Made by a program: the position numbers and the translations under genes. From positions 1,922,001-1,986,000 of the forward strand of contig NZ_JAOCQD020000002.1 in the NCBI RefSeq assembly GCF_025290835.2: a stretch of DNA of 64,000 bases, read 5' to 3'. A model generated the notes under the pieces. That model was given only the letters and a program-made list of their open reading frames with translations. It searched no databases and was not told the DNA's origin. This DNA is from Aquabacterium sp. OR-4. GTDB taxonomy: Bacteria > Pseudomonadota > Gammaproteobacteria > Burkholderiales > Burkholderiaceae_C. Of the stretch, positions 44,875 to 55,742 are shown one piece after another. Each line of letters opens with the position of its first letter. The stretch's first letter is position 1.

Positions 44875-46485
44875 TCAAGCCGCCGGAGGGTGGCGCTCGA
44901 CCCATTGCGTGGCCAGCGCCTTGCGATCGATCTTGCCATTCGGATTGCGCGGCAGCGGCCCGGTCACCGACTCGACGCCATGCGGCACCATGTAGGCTGG
45001 CATGCGCAGCTTGCACTGCGCCAGCAAGGCGGGCACGTCGACCGCCTGGCCGCCAGCCGCTGGCGTGGCAATCACCTGGATGGCCTGGCCCAGCATCGGG
45101 TGGTCGACGCCAAAGGCGGCGCACTCGCCCACCATCTGGGTGGCGTAGAGCACCTCCTCCACCTCGGTGGGGCTGACCCGGTAGCCTGAGGTCTTCATCA
45201 TCTCATCACGCCGACCGATGAAGTACAAGAACCCTTCGGCGTCGCGCCGCACCGTATCGCCCGAGAACACCGCGTACTCGGGCAGCTGCAGCCCCGGCTC
45301 GCGGCCGCCCGCGCCATTGGGCAAGGGTTTGTAGCGCTCGGCCGTCTTCTCGGGATCGTTCCAGTAGCCCTGACCGACCAGCGCGCCACGGTGCACCAGT
45401 TCACCGGGCTCATCGGGGCCGCACTCGGTGCCGTCCTCGCGCAGCACCAGGATCTCGGCGTTCGGGATGGCCTTGCCGATCGAGTCGGGGCGCCGATCCA
45501 CCTCTTCGGGCGGCAGGTAGGTGGAGCGGAACGCTTCGGTCAGCCCGTACATCAGATAGGGCCTGGACGCGGGCACACGCGCCCGCAGCTTGTCGAGCGT
45601 CTCGCGCGGCATGCGCCCCCCGGTGTTGGCAAAGTAGCGCAGGTGCTCGCCAATCTCGGCCGGCCATTCCAGCTGTGTCAGCTGGATGTACAGCGGCGGC
45701 ACGGCCGTCAAACCGGTGACCCGATGCCTGACCATGGCCTTGAGCACGTCCCGCGGCAACAGGTAGTTCAGCAGAACCACGCGCGCGCCGGTGTGGAAGG
45801 CCGTGGTGAGCTGGCTGAAGCCTGCATCGAAGCTCAAGGGCAGCGCGGCCAGCAGGGTGTCGCCTGGTTGATTTTCAAGATAGCTGGCCACGCTTTTGGC
45901 GCCGGCCACCATGTTGCGGTGGCTCAGCACCACGCCCTTGGGCCGTCCGGTGGAACCACTGGTGTAGAGAATGGCGCAAACGTCCGTGTCGACAACCCGG
46001 TGGCCTGGCGCCGGCGGCGCCATGAGCAGGTCGCTCCATGGCAGCACGGCCGGGCCGTCGGCCCCGGCGGGCGGCGCGGTTGACGCATCGGTCAGCACGA
46101 CATGGCGCAGCGACGGACAGCCGGCCAGCACCGGCGCCAGCAATGGCAGGCGCTCGGGCGACGTGACCAGCACCCGCACCTCGCAATCCCGCACGATGTA
46201 GGCCACCTGCTCCGGCTTGAGCAGGGGATTCATCGGAACCATCACCCCACCAGCGGCTGGCGCGGCAAAACTGGTCACCACCGTCTCCAGGCGCTTCTCC
46301 AGGTACACGCCCACGCGCTCGCCCCGACGCAAGCCCAGGCCCAGCAGGCCGCTGGCCGCAGCTTGAATGGCCAGCGCCAGCTCGGCATACCGCACCTGCT
46401 CGGCGCCGCAGATCAGGGCCTCGGCCTGCGCATTGCGTTCGGCGCTCATCAGCGGCAGTTCGTGGAGAAGGGTGCTGTCGCGCAT
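44875..46485 (-). CDS. AMP-forming acyl-CoA/acyl-ACP ligase, exosortase-A-locus type
   Basis: A 536-residue adenylate-forming ligase with the P-loop ILYTSGSTGRPKG near 170, YGLTEAFRSTYLPPEE near 320, GDTVRRDAEGFLYFIGRRDEMMKTSGYRVSP (in part) and the catalytic lysine in NPNGKIDRKAL near the C-terminus. The subgroup is found in exosortase-A EPS loci. It is divergent from the acyl carrier protein gene across 155 bases, so the pair is probably enzyme and carrier: the ligase adenylates a carboxylic or amino acid and loads the ACP. ATG 46485 is chosen because it gives a usual N-terminus (MRDSTLLHEL); ATG 46500 is also possible. Confidence 0.88.
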   Translation of the reverse strand: MRDSTLLHELPLMSAERNAQAEALICGAEQVRYAELALAIQAAASGLLGLGLRRGERVGVYLEKRLETVVTSFAAPAAGGVMVPMNPLLKPEQVAYIVRDCEVRVLVTSPERLPLLAPVLAGCPSLRHVVLTDASTAPPAGADGPAVLPWSDLLMAPPAPGHRVVDTDVCAILYTSGSTGRPKGVVLSHRNMVAGAKSVASYLENQPGDTLLAALPLSFDAGFSQLTTAFHTGARVVLLNYLLPRDVLKAMVRHRVTGLTAVPPLYIQLTQLEWPAEIGEHLRYFANTGGRMPRETLDKLRARVPASRPYLMYGLTEAFRSTYLPPEEVDRRPDSIGKAIPNAEILVLREDGTECGPDEPGELVHRGALVGQGYWNDPEKTAERYKPLPNGAGGREPGLQLPEYAVFSGDTVRRDAEGFLYFIGRRDEMMKTSGYRVSPTEVEEVLYATQMVGECAAFGVDHPMLGQAIQVIATPAAGGQAVDVPALLAQCKLRMPAYMVPHGVESVTGPLPRNPNGKIDRKALATQWVERHPPAA

Positions 46486-46640
46486 GGAGGTTTCGCCCAT
46501 CAAGTGAGTACCGGTAGAGAGGTGCTTTCCGCGCAATCTGACACTCGGTCAGCCTGGCAGGCGGTCAGCCGGAAGCTTCAGCCGAAGAGGGCGCCAAGAC
46601 TAGAATTGAACGCCTTCTGTGATGCTGCGAGGAACCGTCC

Positions 46641-46892
46641 GTGAATCTTCAAGCCAATGTCCTGAGCGTTCTCGACGAAGCCCTCGCGCTGGACGGCCGC
46701 ACGAGTGGCTTTGACGGCAATACCCCGCTGCTCGGAGCGCTGCCCGAGCTGGATTCGATGGCCATCGTCACCGTGATCAGTGCGCTCGAATCTCGTTTCG
46801 GCATCATGTTCGATGATGATGAGATCAGCGGTGAGACCTTTGCCACGGTCGACAGCCTAACAAATCTCATCGCATCCAAGCTCGACGCCTGA
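46641..46892 (+). CDS. stand-alone acyl carrier protein of the EPS locus
   Basis: An 83-residue acidic carrier protein. The phosphopantetheine attachment serine is Ser39 in ELDSMA (the DSL-like motif), flanked by the four-helix pattern of ACPs. It is not the fatty-acid AcpP (no fab genes near). GTG start with GAGG 8 bases upstream. The divergent AMP ligase and nearby decarboxylase suggest it carries an amino acid or acyl intermediate for EPS decoration. Confidence 0.9.
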   Translation: MNLQANVLSVLDEALALDGRTSGFDGNTPLLGALPELDSMAIVTVISALESRFGIMFDDDEISGETFATVDSLTNLIASKLDA

Positions 46893-47142
46893 GCGGCCCC
46901 TGCCGGTCGAGTGACACGGCAGCTTGCCCGCTCGCCGGGCGGGCAAATCGCGCCGCCAGCGGACTATTCGCACAGCCGCCGGCACGCTGCCGCAAGAAGC
47001 TCCCGTTACCATGCGGGCGCCCTGCCCAGACGCCATCGGACCGCATTCGCGCCGTTCGGGCGCCTGGCACAGGGCGGATGTCACCCAGCGGCCGGCGCCC
47101 GGCCCCCGCCCTGGTTTTGCCCGGCCCGCCCCACGATTGAGC

Positions 47143-48834
47143 ATGACCCCCACTGAGTCCCCCGTGAGCCTGGCGCTTGGCCACCCGCAGTTCACCGATA
47201 CCGGCATGGCCTCAGCGGCGCGCTCAAGTGGGGCCCTCGCCGCCTGGTGCGAGGGTGCTTCGCGGCTGGGCGCGGGTGCGGCAGCAGCCTCGATGCGGGG
47301 CCAGTTTGCCGTGGCGGGCACCCTGACCGACGGCAGCACGGCCCTGGCCGTCGACCGTTTTGCGATCCAGTCGCTGTGCTACCGCGTGATCAATGGCCAG
47401 CTGCATGTGGCCGAGCGTGCCGACACGCTGGCGGCCTTGCCGCCGGTGGCCGAGGTCGATCCGCAGTCACTGTTCGATTACCTGTATTTCCATGTCGTGC
47501 CCTCGCCGCGCACCGTGTTCCGCGGTGTGCAGCGGCTGCCGGCGGGGCATGTCGCGGTGTTCAGGAACGGCCAGCTCGCGGTGCAGCCCTACTGGGTGCC
47601 GCGCTTCGAAGAGACCCGCCAGCCCGACTTTGCGGCGCTGGCTGACGAGTTCCGCAGCACCGTCAAGGATGCCGTCGGCCGCCAGCTCGACGGCGGCAAG
47701 CCGGCCTGCTTTCTGAGTGGCGGCACCGACAGCTCCACGGTGGCCGGCATGATCGGTCTGGCCGCCGGCCGGCCCGCGGCCACCTACTCGATCGGCTTCG
47801 AGGCCGAGGGCTACGACGAGATGGCCTTTGCGCGCCTGGCCGCGCAGCGCTTCGGCACCGAGCACCACGAGTACTACGTGACGCCCGACGACCTGGTGCG
47901 CAGCATCCCCACGGTGGCCGCGCACTACGACCAGCCCTTCGGCAACTCGTCGGCGCTGCCGGCCTACTACTGCGCCAAGATGGCGCGCGAGGACGGCGTC
48001 ACCCGGCTGCTGGCCGGCGATGGCGGCGACGAGCTGTTCGGCGGCAATGCGCGTTATGCCAAGCAGCGTGTGTTCGGCTGGTACGACGCGGTGCCCGCGC
48101 CGCTGCGCAGTGGCCTGCTCGAGCCGCTGCTCGAACGCACGCCGCTGGGCGGCCTGCCGCTGGCGCGCAAGGGGCGCAGCTATGTCGAGCAGGCCAAGGT
48201 GCCGCTGCCCGACCGCATGCAGATGTACAACCTGCTGCTGCGCCTGGGCATCCGCGACGTGTTCACCGCCGACTTCCTGTCGGGCGTCGATCTGGACGGC
48301 CCGCTGCACCAGCAGCAGGGCGTGTGGAACCTGGTGCGCGACGCCAGCGCGCTCAACCGCATGCTGGCCTTCGACTGGCGCTACACGCTGGCCGAGGCCG
48401 ATCTGCCCAAGGTCTGCGGCACCACCGCGCTGGCCGGCGTGGCGGTGGGCTTTCCATTCCTCGACGAGGCGCTGGTCGACTTCTCGCTGCGCCTGCCCAC
48501 CGCCTACAAGCTCAAGGGCCTGAAGCTGCGCTGGTTCTTCAAGGAGGCGCTGCGTGGCTTCCTGCCCGACGAGATCATCACCAAGAAGAAGCAGGGCTTC
48601 GGCCTGCCCTTCGGCGTGTGGGCCAACCGCCATGCGGGCCTCAAGCAGCTGGCCACGGATTCACTGCACAGCCTGGCTGGCCGCGGCATCGTGCGGCGCG
48701 AGTTCATCACCGCGCTGCTGGAACGCCACCTGGCGGAGCACCCCGGCTATTACGGCGAGATGGTGTGGATCCTGATGATGCTGGAGCAGTGGCTGCAGAC
48801 CTGGGACGCCCGCCGCCACACTGCCGCGGCCTGA
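47143..48834 (+). CDS. asparagine synthetase-like ATP-dependent ligase lacking the glutaminase cysteine (first)
   Basis: A 563-residue homologue of asparagine synthetase B. The C-terminal synthetase domain is complete: PP-loop FLSGGTDSSTVAGM (near 188-201), YSIGFEAEGYDEMAFARLAA, LLAGDGGDELFGGNARY and the tail KKKQGFGLPFGVW. The N-terminal class II glutaminase domain is reduced: the usual MCGI start, with its Cys nucleophile, is absent, and upstream in-frame sequence (to 46924) does not restore it. The enzyme should therefore take ammonia or another amine directly and make an amide from an adenylated carboxylate, as beta-lactam synthetase or lasso cyclases do. Its place between uronic acid and glycosyltransferase genes suggests sugar carboxylate modification. 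Confidence 0.85.
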   Translation: MTPTESPVSLALGHPQFTDTGMASAARSSGALAAWCEGASRLGAGAAAASMRGQFAVAGTLTDGSTALAVDRFAIQSLCYRVINGQLHVAERADTLAALPPVAEVDPQSLFDYLYFHVVPSPRTVFRGVQRLPAGHVAVFRNGQLAVQPYWVPRFEETRQPDFAALADEFRSTVKDAVGRQLDGGKPACFLSGGTDSSTVAGMIGLAAGRPAATYSIGFEAEGYDEMAFARLAAQRFGTEHHEYYVTPDDLVRSIPTVAAHYDQPFGNSSALPAYYCAKMAREDGVTRLLAGDGGDELFGGNARYAKQRVFGWYDAVPAPLRSGLLEPLLERTPLGGLPLARKGRSYVEQAKVPLPDRMQMYNLLLRLGIRDVFTADFLSGVDLDGPLHQQQGVWNLVRDASALNRMLAFDWRYTLAEADLPKVCGTTALAGVAVGFPFLDEALVDFSLRLPTAYKLKGLKLRWFFKEALRGFLPDEIITKKKQGFGLPFGVWANRHAGLKQLATDSLHSLAGRGIVRREFITALLERHLAEHPGYYGEMVWILMMLEQWLQTWDARRHTAAA

Positions 48835-48895
48835 GCGTGGCGCAGCGCGTGATCGACGGCGGCGTAGCGCGCAGCGGCGCGAACAGGGGCAGGCG

Positions 48896-49891
48896 ATGAA
48901 GGTCAGCGTCATCCTCACCGTGCTCAACGAAGGCCCGGGCATGGACGAGCTGCTCGACGCCCTGCTGGCCCAGAGCACGCCGCCCGACGAGATCGTGATC
49001 GTCGATGGCGGCTCGCGCGACGACACGCTGGCGCGCCTGCAGGCCTGGGCGGCGCGTGACGCACGCGTGAAGGTGCATGTGGCGCCGGGCGTCAACATCT
49101 CGCGCGGGCGCAACCTGGCCATCGGCCTGGCCAGTGGTGATGTGCTGGCGGTCACCGACGGCGGCTGCCGCCCCGATGTGCACTGGCTGGCCGCGCTGCT
49201 GCAGCCGCTGCGCGACGACCCCACGGTGGGCGCCGTGGGCGGCCGCTTCGTGCCGGTGGCGGCCAACCGCTTCGAGTTCTATGCCGGCCTGATGTCGGTG
49301 CCCGACCTGGGCGGCGAATTGCAGCGCGGCATGTTCTACGGCCGCTCGTCGGCTTTCCGGCGGGTGGTGTGGGAGCGCGTGGGCGGTTACCCCGAGTGGC
49401 TCTACACCGGCGAAGACACGCTGTTCGCCATCGCCGCCGGCAAGCTGGGCGGCCATGACGTGGTCTACGCGCCCGACTCGCTGCTGTCGTGGCGGCCGCG
49501 GCCCACGCTGCGCAAGCTGACCAAGATGTTCTACCTGTACGGCCGCGGCAATGGCCGCATCGCCAACGGCAACCTGAGCGGCAGCCTGTACTGGCTGCGC
49601 TACCACGCGCTGTTGGCGGTGGCGCTGCTGCTGTCGCCCTGGCAGCCCTGGCTGCTGCTGCTGGCCGCCGCCGCCGCGGCGCAGCTGGGCCGCACGCTGG
49701 TGGCCCCCAATCTGGCGCTGCTGCGCCATGCGCCGGGGGTGGCGGCCGACCGTTTCGTCCATGTGCCGCTGATCGCCATGGCCCGCAACCTGGCCACCAA
49801 CCTGGGCTACCTGCGCGGCTGGGACGAACTGCGCCGCGGCGCCGACTTCAAGCAGCGGCTCGAGGCCTACCTGGCCGGCGGGCAGCGCTGA
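48896..49891 (+). CDS. family 2 glycosyltransferase with C-terminal membrane helices
   Basis: A GT-A fold enzyme of 331 residues: SVILTVLNEGPGMDELL at the start, IVIVDGGSRDDTL and AVTDGGCRPD in place of the DxD sugar-nucleotide motif, with the acceptor-side FYGRSSAFRRVVWERVGGYPEWLYTGEDTLFA. Two hydrophobic helices near 240-280 would anchor it in the inner membrane. The TDGG instead of DxD is a variation worth noting. ATG at 48896 with a GGGCAGG ribosome site. Confidence 0.88.
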   Translation: MKVSVILTVLNEGPGMDELLDALLAQSTPPDEIVIVDGGSRDDTLARLQAWAARDARVKVHVAPGVNISRGRNLAIGLASGDVLAVTDGGCRPDVHWLAALLQPLRDDPTVGAVGGRFVPVAANRFEFYAGLMSVPDLGGELQRGMFYGRSSAFRRVVWERVGGYPEWLYTGEDTLFAIAAGKLGGHDVVYAPDSLLSWRPRPTLRKLTKMFYLYGRGNGRIANGNLSGSLYWLRYHALLAVALLLSPWQPWLLLLAAAAAAQLGRTLVAPNLALLRHAPGVAADRFVHVPLIAMARNLATNLGYLRGWDELRRGADFKQRLEAYLAGGQR

Positions 49892-49916
49892 GGCCGCACC
49901 GGCCCCAGCCCCCGCC

Positions 49917-51674
49917 ATGGCCGCCGCCAACGCCCACGCCACACCGCCGGGCGCCAGCCTGGCTGGCGTGCTGAGCGTCGGCGCGGGCCACGCCACACCG
50001 GCGGGCACCGACCCCGGCACGCTGAGCCAGTGCCACGGCCCGTGGGTGCACGATGGCGCCACCAGCCTGGGCGTGTGGGGCGACATCGTCAACCGCCACG
50101 CGCTGGCGCGCCAGCTCGGCCTGCCCGACGACACCGCCCTGCCCGCCCTGCTGCTGGCCGGCTGGCGGCGCTGGGGCCAGGCGCTGCCGGCCCAGCTGGA
50201 CGGCGTGTACGCCCTGGCCCTGCGCGACGGGCCGCAACTGCGCCTGCTGCGCGATGGCTCGGGCCTGCAGAACCTGTTCTGCCTGGCCACCGCCGGGCGC
50301 ATCGCCTTTGCGGCCAGCCTGCCCGAGCTGCGCGCCCTGCCGGGCGTGGGCAGCGCAGTCTCGCCGCCGGCCCTGCACGAGTACCTGCGCTTTCTCGACA
50401 TCAGCGCGCCGCACTGCATGCTGCAAGATGCGCAGGCGGTGGATGCCGGCGAGTGGCTGCACTGGCAGGCCGGAGCGCTGCAGGCCGCGCCGGCATCGGT
50501 GCCCGCCATCCACACCGCCGAGGCAAGCTTCGACGCCGCCGTTGACGCGGTCGACCAGCGCCTGCAGGCCGCCGTGGCTGCCAGCCTGGCGGGTGCGCAG
50601 CGGCCGGTGGTGATGCTCAGCGGCGGCGTCGACTCGGCGCTGCTGGCCGCCATCGCCGCACGCCAGCGCCCCGATCTGGCAGCGCTGACCGTCGGCTTCG
50701 ATGGCGACACCTTCGACGAGACGCCCACCGCGGCGCGCATCGCCGCGCACCTGGGCCTGCGCCACCAGGTGCTGCGCTTCAGCCATGCGCAGTACCTGGC
50801 CACGCTGGCGCGCGTGGCCCGGCACATCGAGCAGCCGATGGCCGACCCGGCCACGCTGGCCACGGTGCTGGCCTTCGACCACGCCCGCGCCCACCACGAC
50901 CTGGCACTCGAAGGCAGCGGCGCCGACGAGATCGTGGGCCTGCTGCCGCCGCGCCATGTGCGCCTGGCGGTGGCCTGGGGCAGCCGGCTGCCAGCGGCCT
51001 GGCGCCAGCGCCTGCTGGGCCTGGTGCGCCGGGTGCCGGCGCTGGCCGGGCAGGCGCCGCTGCTCGACTTCGAGCATGCGGCCGAGACCCTGATCCGCTG
51101 GCGGGGCTTTCGACGCGCCGAGATCGAGGCCCTGTGCGGCGTGCCGGTGGATCTGGCCCAGACCCGCTTCTACCGCTGCTTCGACAGCTTCCCGCGGGCG
51201 GCGCACTTCGAGCGTTACAGTGCCTTGATGAACGTGATGCCCAGTGAACGGCTGAACCAGGGTGCGCGCATCAGCGGCCTGGCGCTGCGCTATCCGTTCT
51301 GGCAGCACGCGGTGGCCGGCCACATGCGCCAACTACGCCCCGATTTCCGCTATTTGCCGGGCCAGCCCAAGCGGATCCTGCGCGCAGTTCTGGCACGCTA
51401 CGTGCCTCGCGCAATCTGGGACGCCCCGAAGCATGGTTTCGATTTTCCGCTGCAGGCATTTCTTGCCGCGAACGACCATGCCCTGGTCCGCCACCACCTG
51501 GCGGCGCCACGCTGGCAGCGCCTGGGCCTGCTGTCGGCCGATGGCGTTGACGCGCTGGGCCGGCGTTTTGTGGCGGGTGAGCGCACGCTGATGTTCCGCG
51601 TCTGGGCCCTGGTGATGCTGAGCGCCTGGCTGGCGCCCGACAGCGCGCTGCCCGAACCCGCCACCCCATCTTGA
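49917..51674 (+). CDS. asparagine synthetase-like ATP-dependent ligase lacking the glutaminase cysteine (second)
   Basis: A 585-residue second member of the family. The synthetase PP-loop is VMLSGGVDSALLAAI (near 232-246), followed by TVGFDGDTFDETPTA, LALEGSGADEIVGLLP and the C-terminal PKHGFDFPL. The N-terminal glutaminase-like domain is recognisable (LAGVLSVGAG at the position of MCGIAGV; LDGVYALALRDG) but its first residue is not Cys, so glutamine hydrolysis is not expected. It differs strongly from the copy at 47143, so the two are not a recent duplication and may act on different positions or substrates. Flanked by glycosyltransferases in one operon. Confidence 0.83.
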   Translation: MAAANAHATPPGASLAGVLSVGAGHATPAGTDPGTLSQCHGPWVHDGATSLGVWGDIVNRHALARQLGLPDDTALPALLLAGWRRWGQALPAQLDGVYALALRDGPQLRLLRDGSGLQNLFCLATAGRIAFAASLPELRALPGVGSAVSPPALHEYLRFLDISAPHCMLQDAQAVDAGEWLHWQAGALQAAPASVPAIHTAEASFDAAVDAVDQRLQAAVAASLAGAQRPVVMLSGGVDSALLAAIAARQRPDLAALTVGFDGDTFDETPTAARIAAHLGLRHQVLRFSHAQYLATLARVARHIEQPMADPATLATVLAFDHARAHHDLALEGSGADEIVGLLPPRHVRLAVAWGSRLPAAWRQRLLGLVRRVPALAGQAPLLDFEHAAETLIRWRGFRRAEIEALCGVPVDLAQTRFYRCFDSFPRAAHFERYSALMNVMPSERLNQGARISGLALRYPFWQHAVAGHMRQLRPDFRYLPGQPKRILRAVLARYVPRAIWDAPKHGFDFPLQAFLAANDHALVRHHLAAPRWQRLGLLSADGVDALGRRFVAGERTLMFRVWALVMLSAWLAPDSALPEPATPS

Positions 51675-51705
51675 CGCCCCGTTGCCCAGATTGCTGTCCG
51701 GCCGC

Positions 51706-54128
<2,423 letters not shown>

Positions 54129-54129
<1 letters not shown>

Positions 54130-55148
54130 TGCGCGGCCACAGTGCACAGGCCGGCGCGTCACCCGGCGCAGCGCCCAGCGTCTCGGTGGTCATCCCCACC
54201 TACAACCGCGCGCGCTTCATCGGCGCGGCGGTGGCCAGCATCCGTGCCCAGACTTACGCCTGCGCCGAGATCGTCATCGTCGACGACGGCTCGCGCGACG
54301 ACACCGCCGCCGTGGTGGCCGCGCTGGGCGAGGGCATCCGCTACATCCGCCAGGACAACGCCGGCCCGTCCGCCGCGCGCAACCGCGGCATCCAGGAGGC
54401 GCGCGGCGACCTGGTGGCCTTTCTCGACACCGACGACCGCTGGCTGCCCGACAAGCTGATGCTGCAGGTGCAGGCCATGCAGCGCGACCCGGCCATCGCC
54501 CTGGTGTGCGCCGACATGGCCATCGAGGACGGCGAGGGCCGCCGAATGGTCGACTCCAACTTTGCCAAGCGCGACATGCTGGCGATGTTCGAGCGCCTGG
54601 CCGGCGCCGCCATTCCCGAGGCCCCGCGCCTGCTGCTGAAGATCAACTTCATCAACACCAGCACCGTGCTGGCGCGGCGCGAGCTGCTGCAGTCGCTCGG
54701 CGGCTTCGACCGGCGGCTGCGCTATGGCGAGGATCTCGAGCTGTGGCTGCGCATCGCCGCGCGCCACGCCATCGCCTGCGTGCCCAGCGTGCAGGAGATC
54801 CGGGTTGAGCACGACACCAACGTCACCCGCTCGATCGAGCCGATGTTGAAGGGCTATGTGGACATGGCGCAGGTCATCCGCGACTGGGCGGGCGACCGCA
54901 TGCTCGACTGGGGCGTGCACCCCGACGCCTACGTGGCCGCCTGCCAGGCCGACCTGGGCTACTGGTATTTCTCGGAGCAGCGCCTGCGCGAGGCGCGCCT
55001 GGCGCTGCGGCAGAGCTGGCGCACCCGGCCCAGCCGGCGCGCGGCGCTGTACGGCCTGGCGGCCAGCCTGCCCGGCCCGCTGGTGGCCCTGGGGCGGCGG
55101 CTGAAGTCGATGCCCGCCGGCGCGCGGGCCGGTCATGGCGCCGCCTGA
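54129..55148 (+). CDS. family 2 glycosyltransferase
   Basis: A GT-A fold enzyme of 339 residues with SVSVVIPTYNRARFIGAAV, IVIVDDGSRDDTAAVV, NAGPSAARNRGIQEARGDLVAFLDTDD (in part, DxD = DTD) and LGGFDRRLRYGEDLELWLRIA. The C-terminal quarter is basic and helical. The ATG at 54129 overlaps the previous stop (TGATG), with an alternative GTG at 54126. It belongs to the rightward EPS operon; donor and acceptor unknown. Confidence 0.9.
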
Positions 55149-55200
55149 GGCGCTGCGGGTGCGCGCCGTGGCGGCGACGCGGTGCGTGGCCCGCGGCCGC

Positions 55201-55668
55201 TCAGCGGATGGTGGCGGCCAGGAAGTCGGCCTCTTTGGCGGCCTTCTCGGCATCGGGCCGCAGCCAGCAGTTGGGCGGCATGTGGGTCAGCGTGTAGGCG
55301 AAGTTCTTGCGTGCGCTTTCCACGCGCTCGGCACGCTCCCAGCGCTGGGCGGTGGGCTTTTGCGCCCGCATCATGTCCACCAGGCCCGGGCAGAAGTGGT
55401 TCATGAACGCGCCGCAGCCCTGAATGGAATGCTGCGGGTCCTTGGCCAGTTCCTCGCTGAGGTACTGCGCATAGCAGTACTTGGGCAGCTTGGCGATCTC
55501 GGTCGCCGAGGTGTTGCCGCGGTACTTCTGCGCCACGGCCAGGTCGGGCAGCGCCACGGCGACCAGGGCCGCCAGCACCAGCATGCCCGCACGCCGGCGC
55601 AGCCCCCCCGAAGCGACGCCGCTGCGGCCTGGCAAACCATGTTGAACCTTCGACGTGGACAATCTCAT
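55201..55668 (-). CDS. small exported cysteine-containing protein in the EPS locus, unknown
   Basis: A 155-residue product with a hydrophobic signal segment (MLVLAALVAVALPDLAVA; an inner start at 55584 is possible) and a mature part with four cysteines (KYCYAQYL, SIQGCGAFMNHFCPGLV, PPNCWLRPD). The pattern, likely two disulfides, and the ending of about 35 helical residues suggest a periplasmic factor. It runs against the flanking glycosyltransferase genes. Family not recognised. Confidence 0.65.
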   Translation of the reverse strand: MRLSTSKVQHGLPGRSGVASGGLRRRAGMLVLAALVAVALPDLAVAQKYRGNTSATEIAKLPKYCYAQYLSEELAKDPQHSIQGCGAFMNHFCPGLVDMMRAQKPTAQRWERAERVESARKNFAYTLTHMPPNCWLRPDAEKAAKEADFLAATIR

Positions 55669-55742
55669 CTTTCCAACCTGCAAGCCGGCCCCGGCATTCC
55701 TGAACGCGCCGGGCATGCTATCGGACGACAGCAGTACCTGCA

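Noticed and set aside
46555..46570. Possible sigma-54 element upstream of the ACP gene (TGGCAGGCGGTCAGCC)
   Set aside because: GG-N10-GC spacing is met but the -12 half is poor; too weak in such a GC-rich region.
46924..47142. In-frame extension that might supply a longer N-terminal domain to the first asparagine-synthetase homologue
   Set aside because: The extension is Arg/Pro-rich, has no MCG motif and contains no good start; it reads as leader.
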